Shown: piece after piece, positions 33,215 to 41,387 of the stretch
Position numbering within the stretch: the first letter of the stretch is position 1
How the letters are laid out: every line of letters starts with the position of its first letter
Position numbers and translations under genes: made by a program
Assembly (NCBI RefSeq): GCF_001722335.1
Contig: NZ_MIHA01000018.1
Span: forward strand, 1 to 64,000
Direction of reading: 5' to 3'
Length of the DNA stretch: 64,000 nt
Source of the DNA: Mycolicibacterium flavescens
Lineage (GTDB): Bacteria > Actinomycetota > Actinomycetes > Mycobacteriales > Mycobacteriaceae
Notes under the pieces: generated by a model
The model's database searches: none
What the model saw: the letters and a program-made list of their open reading frames with translations, nothing else
Told to the model about the DNA's origin: nothing

Positions 33215-36136
33215 TCACCAGCCTTCGGAGAGCACTCGATCGAGGGTGTCGACGTAGAAGTCGGCGCCCTCGACGTCGATGCACAGCGGCGGTTTGGTCT
33301 TGAGGATGTTCTGGTGATCGCCGGTGGGCTGGATGACCACCCCCAGTTCGAGCATGCGGTCGCAGATCGCCGCGGTCTCCTCGGTTGCCGGCTCCAGTGT
33401 GTGGCGGTCGCGCACCATTTCCACGCCCAGGTACAGGCCGGTGCCGTGCACCGTGCCGATCAGCGGATGGCGCTCGGCCAGCTCGACCAGCCGCCGCTTG
33501 AGGTGGCCGCCGACGCGGGCGGCGTTGTCCTGCAACCGTTCCTCTTCCAGCACATCGAGCACCGTGATCCCGATGGCGCACGAGAGCGGGCTGCCGCCGG
33601 TGGAGGAGAAGAAGTACCCCTGCGAGCGGAACGCCTCGGCCACCGCGCGGCTGGTGATCACCGCGCCCAGCGGATACCCGTTGCCGGTGGACTTGGCGAC
33701 CGAGACGATGTCGGGCACCGCGTCCTGCTGCTGAAAGCCCCAGAACCACGACCCGAGCCGGCCGTAACCGACCTGCACCTCGTCGGAGACCGCCAGCCCG
33801 CCGCCGGCGCGCACCGCCGCATATACCTGCTGCAGATAACCGTCGGGCAGCGCCATCCCGCCGGCGTTGCCGTACACGCTCTCGCAGATGAACGCCGCGG
33901 GCGGTCGGCCCGCGGCGATCAATTCGTCGATCCGGCGTACCGCGTCGGCCGCGTAGCGCGCCGCGTCGGCTACCCGGTACTTGCCGCGGAAGCTGTTCGG
34001 CGACTCGACGGTGTGCACCCACTCGGGGCGGGTGGCCAGCGCGTTGGGGTTGTCGGCGATCGACGTCGACACCGCGTCGGTGCCGTAGGTCCAGCCGTGG
34101 TACGCCTCGCGGACCGCGACGACGTCGCGGCGGCCGGTCGCGGCCATCGCCAGCCGCAGCGCGAGATCGCTTGCCTCCGAACCGGAGTTGACCAGGAACA
34201 CGGTGTCCAACGGGTCGGGCAATGTCGCGGCGAGCCGTTCGCTGAACTCTACGACCACCTCGTAGTTGAACCGCGAGTTGGTGTTCAGCTTGCGCAGCTG
34301 GCGGGCGGCGGTGTCGGCGACGCGCGGATGCGCGTGGCCGAGCACGGTGACGTTGTTGACCATGTCCAGGTAGCAACGGCCCGCGGTGGAGAGCAGATGG
34401 TGGCGCCAGCCGCGTTCGATCTGCGGTGGTGTGCGGTAGTAATGCTCTTGCACTGCAGCGAAACTCGCGTCGCGGCGGGCCAACAGGTCGGGTCGCGGGA
34501 CAGGTGTGGTCGGCGTCAGGCCCAGCAGCGGGCGCGGGTCACGCGTCAACGCCAGCCAGCCGGGGGCGAGGTCGGCGCTGACGTACGGGGGCGCGACGGG
34601 CGCCCCGACCGGTCGCACGCTGACCCGGACCGCCTCGTACGGGGCGACGGTCGCCAGCGCCGCGCCTGTGGTGAGGGACCCGAGCGGGGCGTTACGGCGC
34701 GCGCCAATCACCGTGACCTCGTGGTCGACGCCACGCAGCGTCACCTCGTCGGCGGTCGCCCGCACCACCTCGCCGTCCCACGGCGCCTGCAGGGCGATCT
34801 CGGACGCCGACCACATGTCGATGCCGGTGGCCACCACGTCGGGGCTGCCCTGGGACAGCTTGACCGTTCGGCTCAGCCGCGGGACGCCGTATTCGGAGAC
34901 GGCCACCCCGGTGCTGTCGGTCAGTGCGGCACAGGCGGTTTCGTCATCGACATCGGGACGTTGCCAGCGGCCGTCGTCGTAGGCGTCCGACAGCGGGCCG
35001 AGGTCCAGCGTCGTCACCCGCGTGGGCTCGATCAACTGGCCGCGCAAAGGCGGGGCAGGGGTGTCGAGTCCCAGGTCGGCGACGAGCACCGCGGTCATCA
35101 CATCGATCGGCACCGAGGTCGCCTGTTCGAACATGCGCTGTTCCTCGTCGGCCTGCTCGGTGATGTAGTCGTTGTCGGGGTCGAGCGCGGCCTGCTGCGC
35201 GCCGCTGACGATCAGCACCGCGGTCCGCAGCACCAGCAGCGGCCACACCGCGGCGGCCTCGTCCGGCGACAGCGGCCGGATCCGGTGGAACGCGCGGATG
35301 GCCGGCAGCACGGAGGTGGGGCCGGCCCCGGGGTGGCCGAGCACGCTGGATGCGGTGATCGCCAACTCCGACACCGCCCAACTGTCGGTCAGGTCGCCGA
35401 AGTCGATGACGCCGTCGGGCACCACGGCGCCTGCCGTGCGCGTGACCACGACGTTGGCGTCGGTCAGGTCCAGATGCACCGCCTGGCGCGGCAGGGCGTC
35501 CGCCAGCGCGTCGATCCGCGACCACGCTTCGCGGGCGGCCGCGTCGATGCGCTCGCGCAGCGCCACGTCAGGCACGTGCGACAGCAGCGCGGCGACCACG
35601 TCGGCGCCGTAGCGCAGGTCCCACTGCAGCACGCGGTCCAGGCCCGGATGGGTGAAGTCGGCCAGCGCCCGGCTCACCCGGCCCGCGACGTCGCCGAGGC
35701 CGGCCACGGCCGCTGGCGCGAGATAGCCCGACTCGAGCAGCGTGCCGCCGGGCAGGTGGCGCAACAACCGGACGTAGGCGGTGGTGTCCACCAGCCCGTC
35801 GACCGCGGTGTACTTCTCACCGGTGGTGTTCGGCAGCGGCACCGAAACCCGAAGGTGCGGTTCGGCGTTCGCGATCAGCTCGGCGGCCAGATCCTGGGCG
35901 GCGAGTTCGGTGGCGTTGAACGCCGGATTCGCCACCTTCAGCACACCGGCGATCGTGCCGTCGGCGGCGGTGACGAGGAAGTTGCGGTCCTGCTGGCTGC
36001 CGAGAGAGACCGCGCCGGCCGTCAACCCGTAGTGCTCGGCGAGGAGGCGCTCGGCCTGCTGCTCACTCACCCGGGGTGCGGGCAACTCCGGCTGTGAGAG
36101 GAAGTTGAAGCCGATGGTGCGGCGGTCCGCGCTCAC
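33215..36136 (-). CDS. three-domain protein: APH-type kinase, M23-like domain, class III aminotransferase fold, 973 aa
   Basis: Domain order: residues about 25-340 are an aminoglycoside phosphotransferase/hydroxylysine kinase-like domain (His221-x-Asp223...Asn228 and DFGDL). Residues 450-530 resemble a degenerate M23/lysostaphin-like domain (GIDMWSASEIALQAPWDGEV). Residues about 570-973 are a PLP enzyme with VNSGSEASDLALRLA, DEVQVGYGR and the Schiff-base Lys815 (SVAKSTGNGYPLGA). Human AGPHD1 and AGXT2L2 carry out the same two steps as separate proteins: they phosphorylate hydroxylysine, then eliminate the phosphate. A kinase plus phospho-lyase acting on an amino alcohol is therefore likely. 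GTG 36136 overlaps the stop of a 10-residue upstream ORF. Confidence 0.85.
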   Translation of the reverse strand: MSADRRTIGFNFLSQPELPAPRVSEQQAERLLAEHYGLTAGAVSLGSQQDRNFLVTAADGTIAGVLKVANPAFNATELAAQDLAAELIANAEPHLRVSVPLPNTTGEKYTAVDGLVDTTAYVRLLRHLPGGTLLESGYLAPAAVAGLGDVAGRVSRALADFTHPGLDRVLQWDLRYGADVVAALLSHVPDVALRERIDAAAREAWSRIDALADALPRQAVHLDLTDANVVVTRTAGAVVPDGVIDFGDLTDSWAVSELAITASSVLGHPGAGPTSVLPAIRAFHRIRPLSPDEAAAVWPLLVLRTAVLIVSGAQQAALDPDNDYITEQADEEQRMFEQATSVPIDVMTAVLVADLGLDTPAPPLRGQLIEPTRVTTLDLGPLSDAYDDGRWQRPDVDDETACAALTDSTGVAVSEYGVPRLSRTVKLSQGSPDVVATGIDMWSASEIALQAPWDGEVVRATADEVTLRGVDHEVTVIGARRNAPLGSLTTGAALATVAPYEAVRVSVRPVGAPVAPPYVSADLAPGWLALTRDPRPLLGLTPTTPVPRPDLLARRDASFAAVQEHYYRTPPQIERGWRHHLLSTAGRCYLDMVNNVTVLGHAHPRVADTAARQLRKLNTNSRFNYEVVVEFSERLAATLPDPLDTVFLVNSGSEASDLALRLAMAATGRRDVVAVREAYHGWTYGTDAVSTSIADNPNALATRPEWVHTVESPNSFRGKYRVADAARYAADAVRRIDELIAAGRPPAAFICESVYGNAGGMALPDGYLQQVYAAVRAGGGLAVSDEVQVGYGRLGSWFWGFQQQDAVPDIVSVAKSTGNGYPLGAVITSRAVAEAFRSQGYFFSSTGGSPLSCAIGITVLDVLEEERLQDNAARVGGHLKRRLVELAERHPLIGTVHGTGLYLGVEMVRDRHTLEPATEETAAICDRMLELGVVIQPTGDHQNILKTKPPLCIDVEGADFYVDTLDRVLSEGW

Positions 36137-36165
36137 CGGTTCACGACGTCGGCGACGCCGTCCAT
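36133..36165 (-). CDS. 10-residue upstream ORF coupled to the kinase/aminotransferase gene
   Basis: ATG 36165 opens MDGVADVVNR and stops at a TGA that overlaps the GTG of the large gene (GTGA). The large gene lacks a good ribosome binding site, so coupling through this ORF could set its translation. It could equally be chance. Confidence 0.3.
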   Translation of the reverse strand: MDGVADVVNR

Positions 36166-36237
36166 GCTGACCACGTCGCAGAGTTTTGCACGATTCGACC
36201 CTTTCACGCGCCGCTAGCCAATTTATGAGGGCGTCAA

Positions 36238-36243
36238 TATACT
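36238..36243 (+). promoter_or_regulatory. -10 element for the TetR gene
   Basis: TATACT ends 9 nt before GTG 36252, close to the usual near-leaderless distance. It lies in the 115-bp gap between divergent genes. Confidence 0.4.
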
Positions 36244-36251
36244 TTGCCCTT

Positions 36252-36857
36252 GTGCAGTCCGATCCGACCGCCGACGACCGCAGAAGCATCATCGATGCTG
36301 CCTATCGGTGTCTGTCCGAGCCGCACTCCCGCCCGGTCCCGGTCGCGGCGATTTTGCAGCGCGCCGGGGTGTCGACGCGCGCGTTCTACCGGCACTTCGC
36401 GTCCAAGGACGAACTGTTCCTGGCGATGCTGCGGACGGAGACCGACGCGCTCGCAGAACGGCTCGACCGCATCGTCGAGGACCTGCCCGGCAACCCTGCT
36501 CACCTGCTCGAAGCCTGGATCGAGGGGATGTTCGGGCTGGTCTACGACGACCGGATCCGCGCGCACTTCACCGTGATCGACTCCGAGGAGGTCCGCGCCG
36601 CGAAGGGGTACCGCGAGACCCGCGAGCAGGCACACGCCGACCGGGAGCGCTCGCTGGCTGAAATCCTGCGCCGAGGCTGCCGGGACGGGTCGTTTCCGCT
36701 GGCCAAGCCGGAATCGGACGCGGTGGCCATCAACGCGTTCATCAGCCGGGTGATGCTCACCGTGCGCTACGACGACCCGCAGGGGATGCGCCGAGCCAAG
36801 GCCACCGTGCTCGAATTCGCGCTGCGAGCCCTGGGAGCGACGCCCGCCGGGCGGTGA
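36252..36857 (+). CDS. TetR family transcriptional regulator, 201 aa
   Basis: A TetR repressor with a well-preserved N-terminal HTH (IIDAAYRCLSE... VPVAAILQRAGVSTRAFYRHFASKDELF, residues about 12-57) and a divergent ligand-binding domain. I choose GTG 36252 (VQSDPTADDRR), preceded by TATACT; the frame is open to 36186 but with no domain there. It is divergent from the kinase/aminotransferase gene, which is the most likely target. It also precedes the mce operon by 327 bp, so control of that operon is possible as well. Confidence 0.85.
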   Translation: MQSDPTADDRRSIIDAAYRCLSEPHSRPVPVAAILQRAGVSTRAFYRHFASKDELFLAMLRTETDALAERLDRIVEDLPGNPAHLLEAWIEGMFGLVYDDRIRAHFTVIDSEEVRAAKGYRETREQAHADRERSLAEILRRGCRDGSFPLAKPESDAVAINAFISRVMLTVRYDDPQGMRRAKATVLEFALRALGATPAGR

Positions 36858-36858
36858 C

Positions 36859-37029
36859 TTCCGCAGCGATCTTCCCCACCTGCGTTCTCGACAGCGGCGC
36901 TCAGTCGACCGGTTTCTCGAAATGCACGACGATCCGGACCCCGCGCGCGCTGCCGCGGCGACGAAAGCGATGCTCAGAATGCGAAAGATCGTCATCGCCG
37001 AACTCGAAGAGGCGGTACGCAATACCTGA
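36859..37029 (+). pseudogene. remnant of a PhnB-like VOC protein, C-terminal part
   Basis: In one frame the bases encode RFLEMHDDPDPARAAAATKA, then MLRMRKIVIAELEEAV and a TGA at 37027-37029. This matches the C-terminal pattern of PhnB/VOC-type proteins (DPDPAKA...VMQAMLxMxKIDIA). The N-terminal two-thirds of such a protein is missing and the TetR gene ends directly upstream, so it is a decayed remnant. The rest of the TetR-mce gap (37030-37183) holds only the palindrome at 37141 and the mce promoter; I see nothing else there. Confidence 0.5.
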
Positions 37030-37140
37030 CGCGGACCTCGAATCATCTAACTGCTTCGGCTTTGCTGCGCGCTGCGTGCACCCTGGCCAGCTGCGCTGTT
37101 GCTGGTCACGAAATCGGTGATGTACGGTTCTGCGGCCCGT

Positions 37141-37155
37141 TGACGTGTAACGTCA
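37141..37155. promoter_or_regulatory. palindrome upstream of the mce operon
   Basis: TGACGT-GTA-ACGTCA is a perfect inverted repeat ending 28 bp before the first YrbE start, in the right place for an operator. No copy is seen upstream of the nearby TetR gene, so the regulator may be elsewhere. Confidence 0.5.
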
Positions 37156-37183
37156 CCCACAGCCTGGATGGGCGCGGTTGGTA

Positions 37184-38005
37184 ATGGAGGGATCTGCGGC
37201 CTATGGCAGTGCGGTGTACACGAGGACTCACCGTCTGATGGTGGCCTCGGCTGCGGTCGCGAAACCGGTGCGGGCGTTCGGTGGCTTCTACTCGATGGCG
37301 CTCGACACGTTCGTGGCGATGTTCAGGCCGCCCTTCGCCTGGCGCGAGTTCATCTCGCAGGCCTGGTTCGTCGCACGAGTCTCGCTGCTGCCCACCCTGA
37401 TGCTGACCATCCCGTACACGGTGTTGTTGACGTTCACGTTCAACATCCTCTTGCGGGAGTTCGGCGCCGCGGACTTCTCCGGAACCGGGGCCGCGCTCGG
37501 CACCGTGCGCCAGATCGGGCCGATCGTCACGGTGCTCGTCGTCGCGGGCGCCGGCGCCACCGCCATGTGCGCCGACCTCGGCGCCCGCACGATCCGCGAA
37601 GAACTCGACGCGCTGCGGGTCATGGGCGTCAATCCCATTCAGGCACTGGTTGTTCCGCGTGTACTGGCGGCCACTCTGGTGTCACTGGCGTTGTCCGCCA
37701 CGGTGATCCTCGTCGGGCTGGCCGGCGCCTACTTCTTCGTCGTCTACATCCAGAACGTCTCACCCGGTGCGTTCGCCGCCGGCCTCACGCTGCTGATCGG
37801 AACCACCGACGTCGTCATCGCCTTGCTCAAAGCCGCGCTGTTCGGGCTGTCAGCGGGCATGATCGCCTGTTACAAAGGCATTTCCGTTGGTGGTGGCCCG
37901 GCAGGCGTCGGCAACGCGGTCAACGAGACCGTGGTCTTCACGTTCATGGCCCTGTTCGCGATCAACATCGTCGCGACCGCGGTCGCGGTGAAGGTGACGA
38001 TGTGA
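37184..38005 (+). CDS. Mce operon permease YrbE-A type (MlaE family), 273 aa
   Basis: This is the first of two MlaE-family permeases that form the membrane core of an Mce lipid importer, working with an MceG ATPase encoded elsewhere. About five membrane helices run from residue 60 onward. The family signature is present: GARTIREELDALRVMGVNPI near 140-160, with GGGPAGVGNAVNETVVFTF near 230. The N-terminal 40 residues are cytosolic. ATG 37184 is my choice; a later ATG, at residue 19 of this start (MVASAAVAKPVR), is also possible. It leads an eight-gene operon and ends in a GTGA overlap with the next gene. Confidence 0.93.
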   Translation: MEGSAAYGSAVYTRTHRLMVASAAVAKPVRAFGGFYSMALDTFVAMFRPPFAWREFISQAWFVARVSLLPTLMLTIPYTVLLTFTFNILLREFGAADFSGTGAALGTVRQIGPIVTVLVVAGAGATAMCADLGARTIREELDALRVMGVNPIQALVVPRVLAATLVSLALSATVILVGLAGAYFFVVYIQNVSPGAFAAGLTLLIGTTDVVIALLKAALFGLSAGMIACYKGISVGGGPAGVGNAVNETVVFTFMALFAINIVATAVAVKVTM

Positions 38006-38856
38006 CGATCTCCCGGCCGCACTCCCAGTTCCCGTGGCTCAAAGCCCGGTTCCGCAGCGTGGCCGATCCGTGGAACCGGGTCGGTATGCAGGCCAAGTTC
38101 TTCGGCCGCACGCTGAGTTCGATCCGCTACACCCTCCTGCACTATCAGGTCGAGTTGATCCGGATCATCGCTCAAATGGGCCTGGGCGCCGGGGCGCTCA
38201 TCATCATCGGCGGCACGGTCGCCATCGTCGGCTTCCTCACCGTGACGACGGGCGCGCTGGTCGCCGTGCAGGGCTACACCGACTTCTCGGAGATCGGCGT
38301 CGAAGCCCTGACCGGTTTCGCGTCGGCGTTCTTCAACGTGCGTCTGATCGCGCCGGCCACCACGGCGGTGGCGCTGTCGGCCACCATCGGCGCGGGCGCC
38401 ACCGCACAGCTGGGCGCCATGCGGATCAACGAGGAGGTCGACGCGCTCGAAGTGATGGGTGTCCGCAGCATCGCCTACCTCGCCTCCACGCGCGTCGTCG
38501 CCGGATTCCTCGTGGTGATCCCGCTGTACTGCGTCGGTGTGATCGCCGCATTCTGGGCCGCCAAGTTCGGCACCACGGTGCTCTACGGTCAGTCGACCGG
38601 CGTGTACGACCACTACTTCACGACGTTCCTGAACCCCACCGACCTGATGTGGTCGTTCGGCCAGACCATCGCGCTGTCGGTGATGATCATGCTGGTGCAC
38701 ACTTATTACGGCTACACCGCCAGCGGCGGGCCCGCGGGTGTCGGCGAGGCTGTCGGCCGCGCGGTGCGCACCTCGCTGATCGTCTCCGCCGTCGTGCTGG
38801 TGATGCTCTCACTGGCGGTCTACGGCCAGTCCGGCAACTTCAATCTGGCGGGCTGA
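38002..38856 (+). CDS. Mce operon permease YrbE-B type (MlaE family), 284 aa
   Basis: This is the second permease subunit, with the same fold as its neighbour. GAMRINEEVDALEVMGVRSI near 142-161 is the MlaE signature, and the last third has YGYTASGGPAGVGEAVGRAV. The first 45 residues are polar, followed by helices from about 55. GTG 38002 overlaps the YrbE-A stop (GTGA) and the gene ends one base before mceA, so expression is tightly coupled. It should pair with YrbE-A in the inner membrane. Confidence 0.93.
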   Translation: MTISRPHSQFPWLKARFRSVADPWNRVGMQAKFFGRTLSSIRYTLLHYQVELIRIIAQMGLGAGALIIIGGTVAIVGFLTVTTGALVAVQGYTDFSEIGVEALTGFASAFFNVRLIAPATTAVALSATIGAGATAQLGAMRINEEVDALEVMGVRSIAYLASTRVVAGFLVVIPLYCVGVIAAFWAAKFGTTVLYGQSTGVYDHYFTTFLNPTDLMWSFGQTIALSVMIMLVHTYYGYTASGGPAGVGEAVGRAVRTSLIVSAVVLVMLSLAVYGQSGNFNLAG

Positions 38857-38857
38857 C

Positions 38858-40318
38858 ATGGATTTCGAGGACGAAGGCCTGCACCCCGCGTGGTGGACGT
38901 TGATCCTCGCGGTGATCGTCGCCGTCGCCGTCTGGCTGACGTACGCGCTGTTCGTCGGCGCCTTCCGCAAGACCGAGACCGTCACGCTGACCTCGGACCG
39001 CGCCGGGCTGGTGATGGAGACCGACGCCAAGGTGAAGCTGCGCGGCGTGCAGGTCGGGCGGGTGTCGGCGATCCAGGGCGGCAGCGAACCGGTGGCGTTG
39101 CAGCTGGAGATCGACAGGGACAAGCTCGGTTTCATCCCGGCGAACGTCGAGGCGCAGATCAGGGCGACGACGGTGTTCGGCGCCAAGTTCGTCGACCTGA
39201 TCTATCCGAGCGATCCCAGTTCGCAGCGACTCGCCGGCGGTCAGGTGATCCAGTCGCGCAACGTCACCGTCGAAGCCAACACGGTGTTCCAGAACATCGT
39301 CGACGTGCTCGAACAGGTCGACCCGGCCAAGCTCAACAGCACCCTGTACGCCCTCGCCGAGGGTGTGCGTGGGCAGGGCGAGCTGATCGGTGAGGCCACG
39401 ACCGCGGCGAATCAGGTTCTGCTGGAGGTCAATCCGCGCCACGAGACGGTGACCGAGGACCTGCGCGCGCTGCGCGACTTCAACGACACGTACAGCGCTG
39501 CGGCGCAGGACATTTTGAGCACCCTCGATGCGCTGAGCACGACGAGTACGACGATCACCGCGCAGGCCAGCCAGCTGGATGCGTTGCTGCTGGCCACCAT
39601 CGGGCTGTCCAACAGCGGAATCAACCTGTTGGCGCCGAACCAGGCGAACCTGATCAAGTCGATCAACGTGCTCGAGCCGACGACGAACCTGCTGCACAAG
39701 TACAGCCCGGAGTACACCTGCTTGCTGACCGGCGCGAAGAACCTGCTCGACAACGGCGGGTACGACGGGCCCGGCGGCAACGGCCGCTCCCTAGTGCTCG
39801 ATGTGGCCCTCGGCGTCGGCGACGACCCCTACCGCTACCCCGATCACCTGCCGATCGTCGGCGCCAAGGGCGGGCCGGGCGGCAAACCCAGCTGCGGCTC
39901 GCTGCCCGACGTCGCGAAGAACTGGCCGGTGCGCAACCTCGTCACCAACACCGGGTTCGGCACCGGAATCGACTGGCGGCCCAACCCCGGCATCGGCTTC
40001 CCCGGGTACGCCAACTATCTGCCGACGACCCGCGCGGTTCCCGAACCGCCGAGCGTGCGCAACCTGTTCGGTGGACCCGCGATCGGCCCCGTGCCGTACC
40101 CGGGCGCCCCGGCCTACGGTGCGGACCTCTACGCCGACGACGGCACCCCGCTGTGGCCGGGCCTGCCGGCCGCGCCGCCGCCGATGGCGCCGCGCGATCC
40201 GGGCCCGCGGCCGGGTTCGGAGCCGTTCATCGTGCACTCGCCTGCGCAGGTGCAGCCCACGCCGCTGCGCCCGACACCCCTGCCGACCCCGGCCCGACCC
40301 GGTCCGCCGTTCGGATGA
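38858..40318 (+). CDS. MceA protein, 486 aa
   Basis: It is one of six MCE-domain subunits that form a tunnel for lipid across the periplasm. One N-terminal helix (TLILAVIVAVAVWLTYALFV, residues 14-33) anchors it. The MCE domain follows (residues about 40-120, with VKLRGVQVGRVSAIQGG), then a long helical region, the conserved ANQANLIKS-like core, and a Pro-rich C-terminus (PTPLRPTPLPTPARPGP). Two cysteines occur near 287 and 346. It is adjacent to YrbE-B, with one base between stop and start. The mce class (mce4 or otherwise) cannot be decided here. Confidence 0.92.
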   Translation: MDFEDEGLHPAWWTLILAVIVAVAVWLTYALFVGAFRKTETVTLTSDRAGLVMETDAKVKLRGVQVGRVSAIQGGSEPVALQLEIDRDKLGFIPANVEAQIRATTVFGAKFVDLIYPSDPSSQRLAGGQVIQSRNVTVEANTVFQNIVDVLEQVDPAKLNSTLYALAEGVRGQGELIGEATTAANQVLLEVNPRHETVTEDLRALRDFNDTYSAAAQDILSTLDALSTTSTTITAQASQLDALLLATIGLSNSGINLLAPNQANLIKSINVLEPTTNLLHKYSPEYTCLLTGAKNLLDNGGYDGPGGNGRSLVLDVALGVGDDPYRYPDHLPIVGAKGGPGGKPSCGSLPDVAKNWPVRNLVTNTGFGTGIDWRPNPGIGFPGYANYLPTTRAVPEPPSVRNLFGGPAIGPVPYPGAPAYGADLYADDGTPLWPGLPAAPPPMAPRDPGPRPGSEPFIVHSPAQVQPTPLRPTPLPTPARPGPPFG

Positions 40319-40346
40319 ACCACGACGCCATGAGAGGTGACACGCC

Positions 40347-41387
40347 ATGTCCAGCATGAACGCCAGGGTCCGGCGAGACGCGGTGCGTCTCGCCGCGTTC
40401 CTGGCCGTGTGCCTGCTCGGCGTGTTCGGGTTGTTCGCGGTTTTCGGCGAGATGCGGTTCGGGGAGTCCACCAACAGCTACGTCGCCGAGTTCACCAATG
40501 TCACCGGGCTGGAGAACGGTGACTTCGTGCGGATCGCCGGCGTCGAGGTCGGCAGCGTGAAAAAGGTTGCCATTCAACCGGATACCACCGCGCGGGTGGA
40601 GTTCGACGCCGACGAGTCAGTGGTGCTGACCGAGGGCAGCCGGGCCGTCATCCGGTACGACGACCTGATCGGCGGCCGCTACCTGGCGCTGGAGGAAGGC
40701 GCAGGCGGGGTCAAGAAACTCGAACCCGGCGGCACGATCCCGTTCGCCCGCACGTCACCCGCGCTCGACCTCGACGCGCTGATCGGCGGGTTCCGGCCGC
40801 TGTTCCGGGCGCTGGACCCCGATCAGGTCAACGCGCTGTCGAGTCAGCTGATCCGGGCCCTGCAGGGCCAGGGCGCGACGATCAACTCGTTCCTCGCCCA
40901 GACCGCTGCTCTGACAACGACTCTGGCCGACCGTGACCAGCTCATCGGCGACGTTATCGTCAACCTCAACGTGGTGCTCGGCTCGCTCGGCGACCAGAAC
41001 GAGCAGTTCGGCAAGGCCGTCGACGCGCTCAGCGAACTGGTCGGCACGCTCGCGGAGCGCCGGGAGGACATCAGCAACGGGCTGGCCTACACCAACGAGG
41101 CGGCAGGCACGGTCGCCGACCTGTTGTCGCAGGCCCGCCCGCCGTTCAGCAAGACGGTCCAGGAGACCGACCGTGCGGCCGGGATCGTGGTGGCTGACCA
41201 CGAGTACTTCGACAACCTGCTCAACACGCTGCCGGAGGCGCATCAGGCGCTCGCCCGCCAAGGCCTCTACGGTGATTTCTTCAACTTCTATCTCTGCGAC
41301 ATCGTGCTCAAACTCAACGGCAAGGGCGGCCAGCCCGTGTACGTGAAGGTCGCCGGGCAGTCCACCGGGAGGTGCGCGCCGAGGTGA
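40347..41387 (+). CDS. MceB protein, 346 aa
   Basis: The protein has an N-terminal membrane helix (LAAFLAVCLLGVFGLFAVFG) and an MCE domain (FTNVTGLENGDFVRIAGVEV, near residues 49-68). A long helical region and a conserved C-terminal FFNFYLCDIVLKL segment with a cysteine near residue 318 follow. ATG 40347 is 28 bp after the mceA stop, the largest gap in the operon. The C-terminus overlaps mceC (GTGA). Confidence 0.92.
   Translation: MSSMNARVRRDAVRLAAFLAVCLLGVFGLFAVFGEMRFGESTNSYVAEFTNVTGLENGDFVRIAGVEVGSVKKVAIQPDTTARVEFDADESVVLTEGSRAVIRYDDLIGGRYLALEEGAGGVKKLEPGGTIPFARTSPALDLDALIGGFRPLFRALDPDQVNALSSQLIRALQGQGATINSFLAQTAALTTTLADRDQLIGDVIVNLNVVLGSLGDQNEQFGKAVDALSELVGTLAERREDISNGLAYTNEAAGTVADLLSQARPPFSKTVQETDRAAGIVVADHEYFDNLLNTLPEAHQALARQGLYGDFFNFYLCDIVLKLNGKGGQPVYVKVAGQSTGRCAPR

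Noticed and set aside
36854..37120. 88-codon frame after the TetR gene
   Set aside because: The sequence is low-quality (Ser/Arg/Cys-rich) with no domain, while another frame over the same bases has the VOC/PhnB C-terminal pattern.
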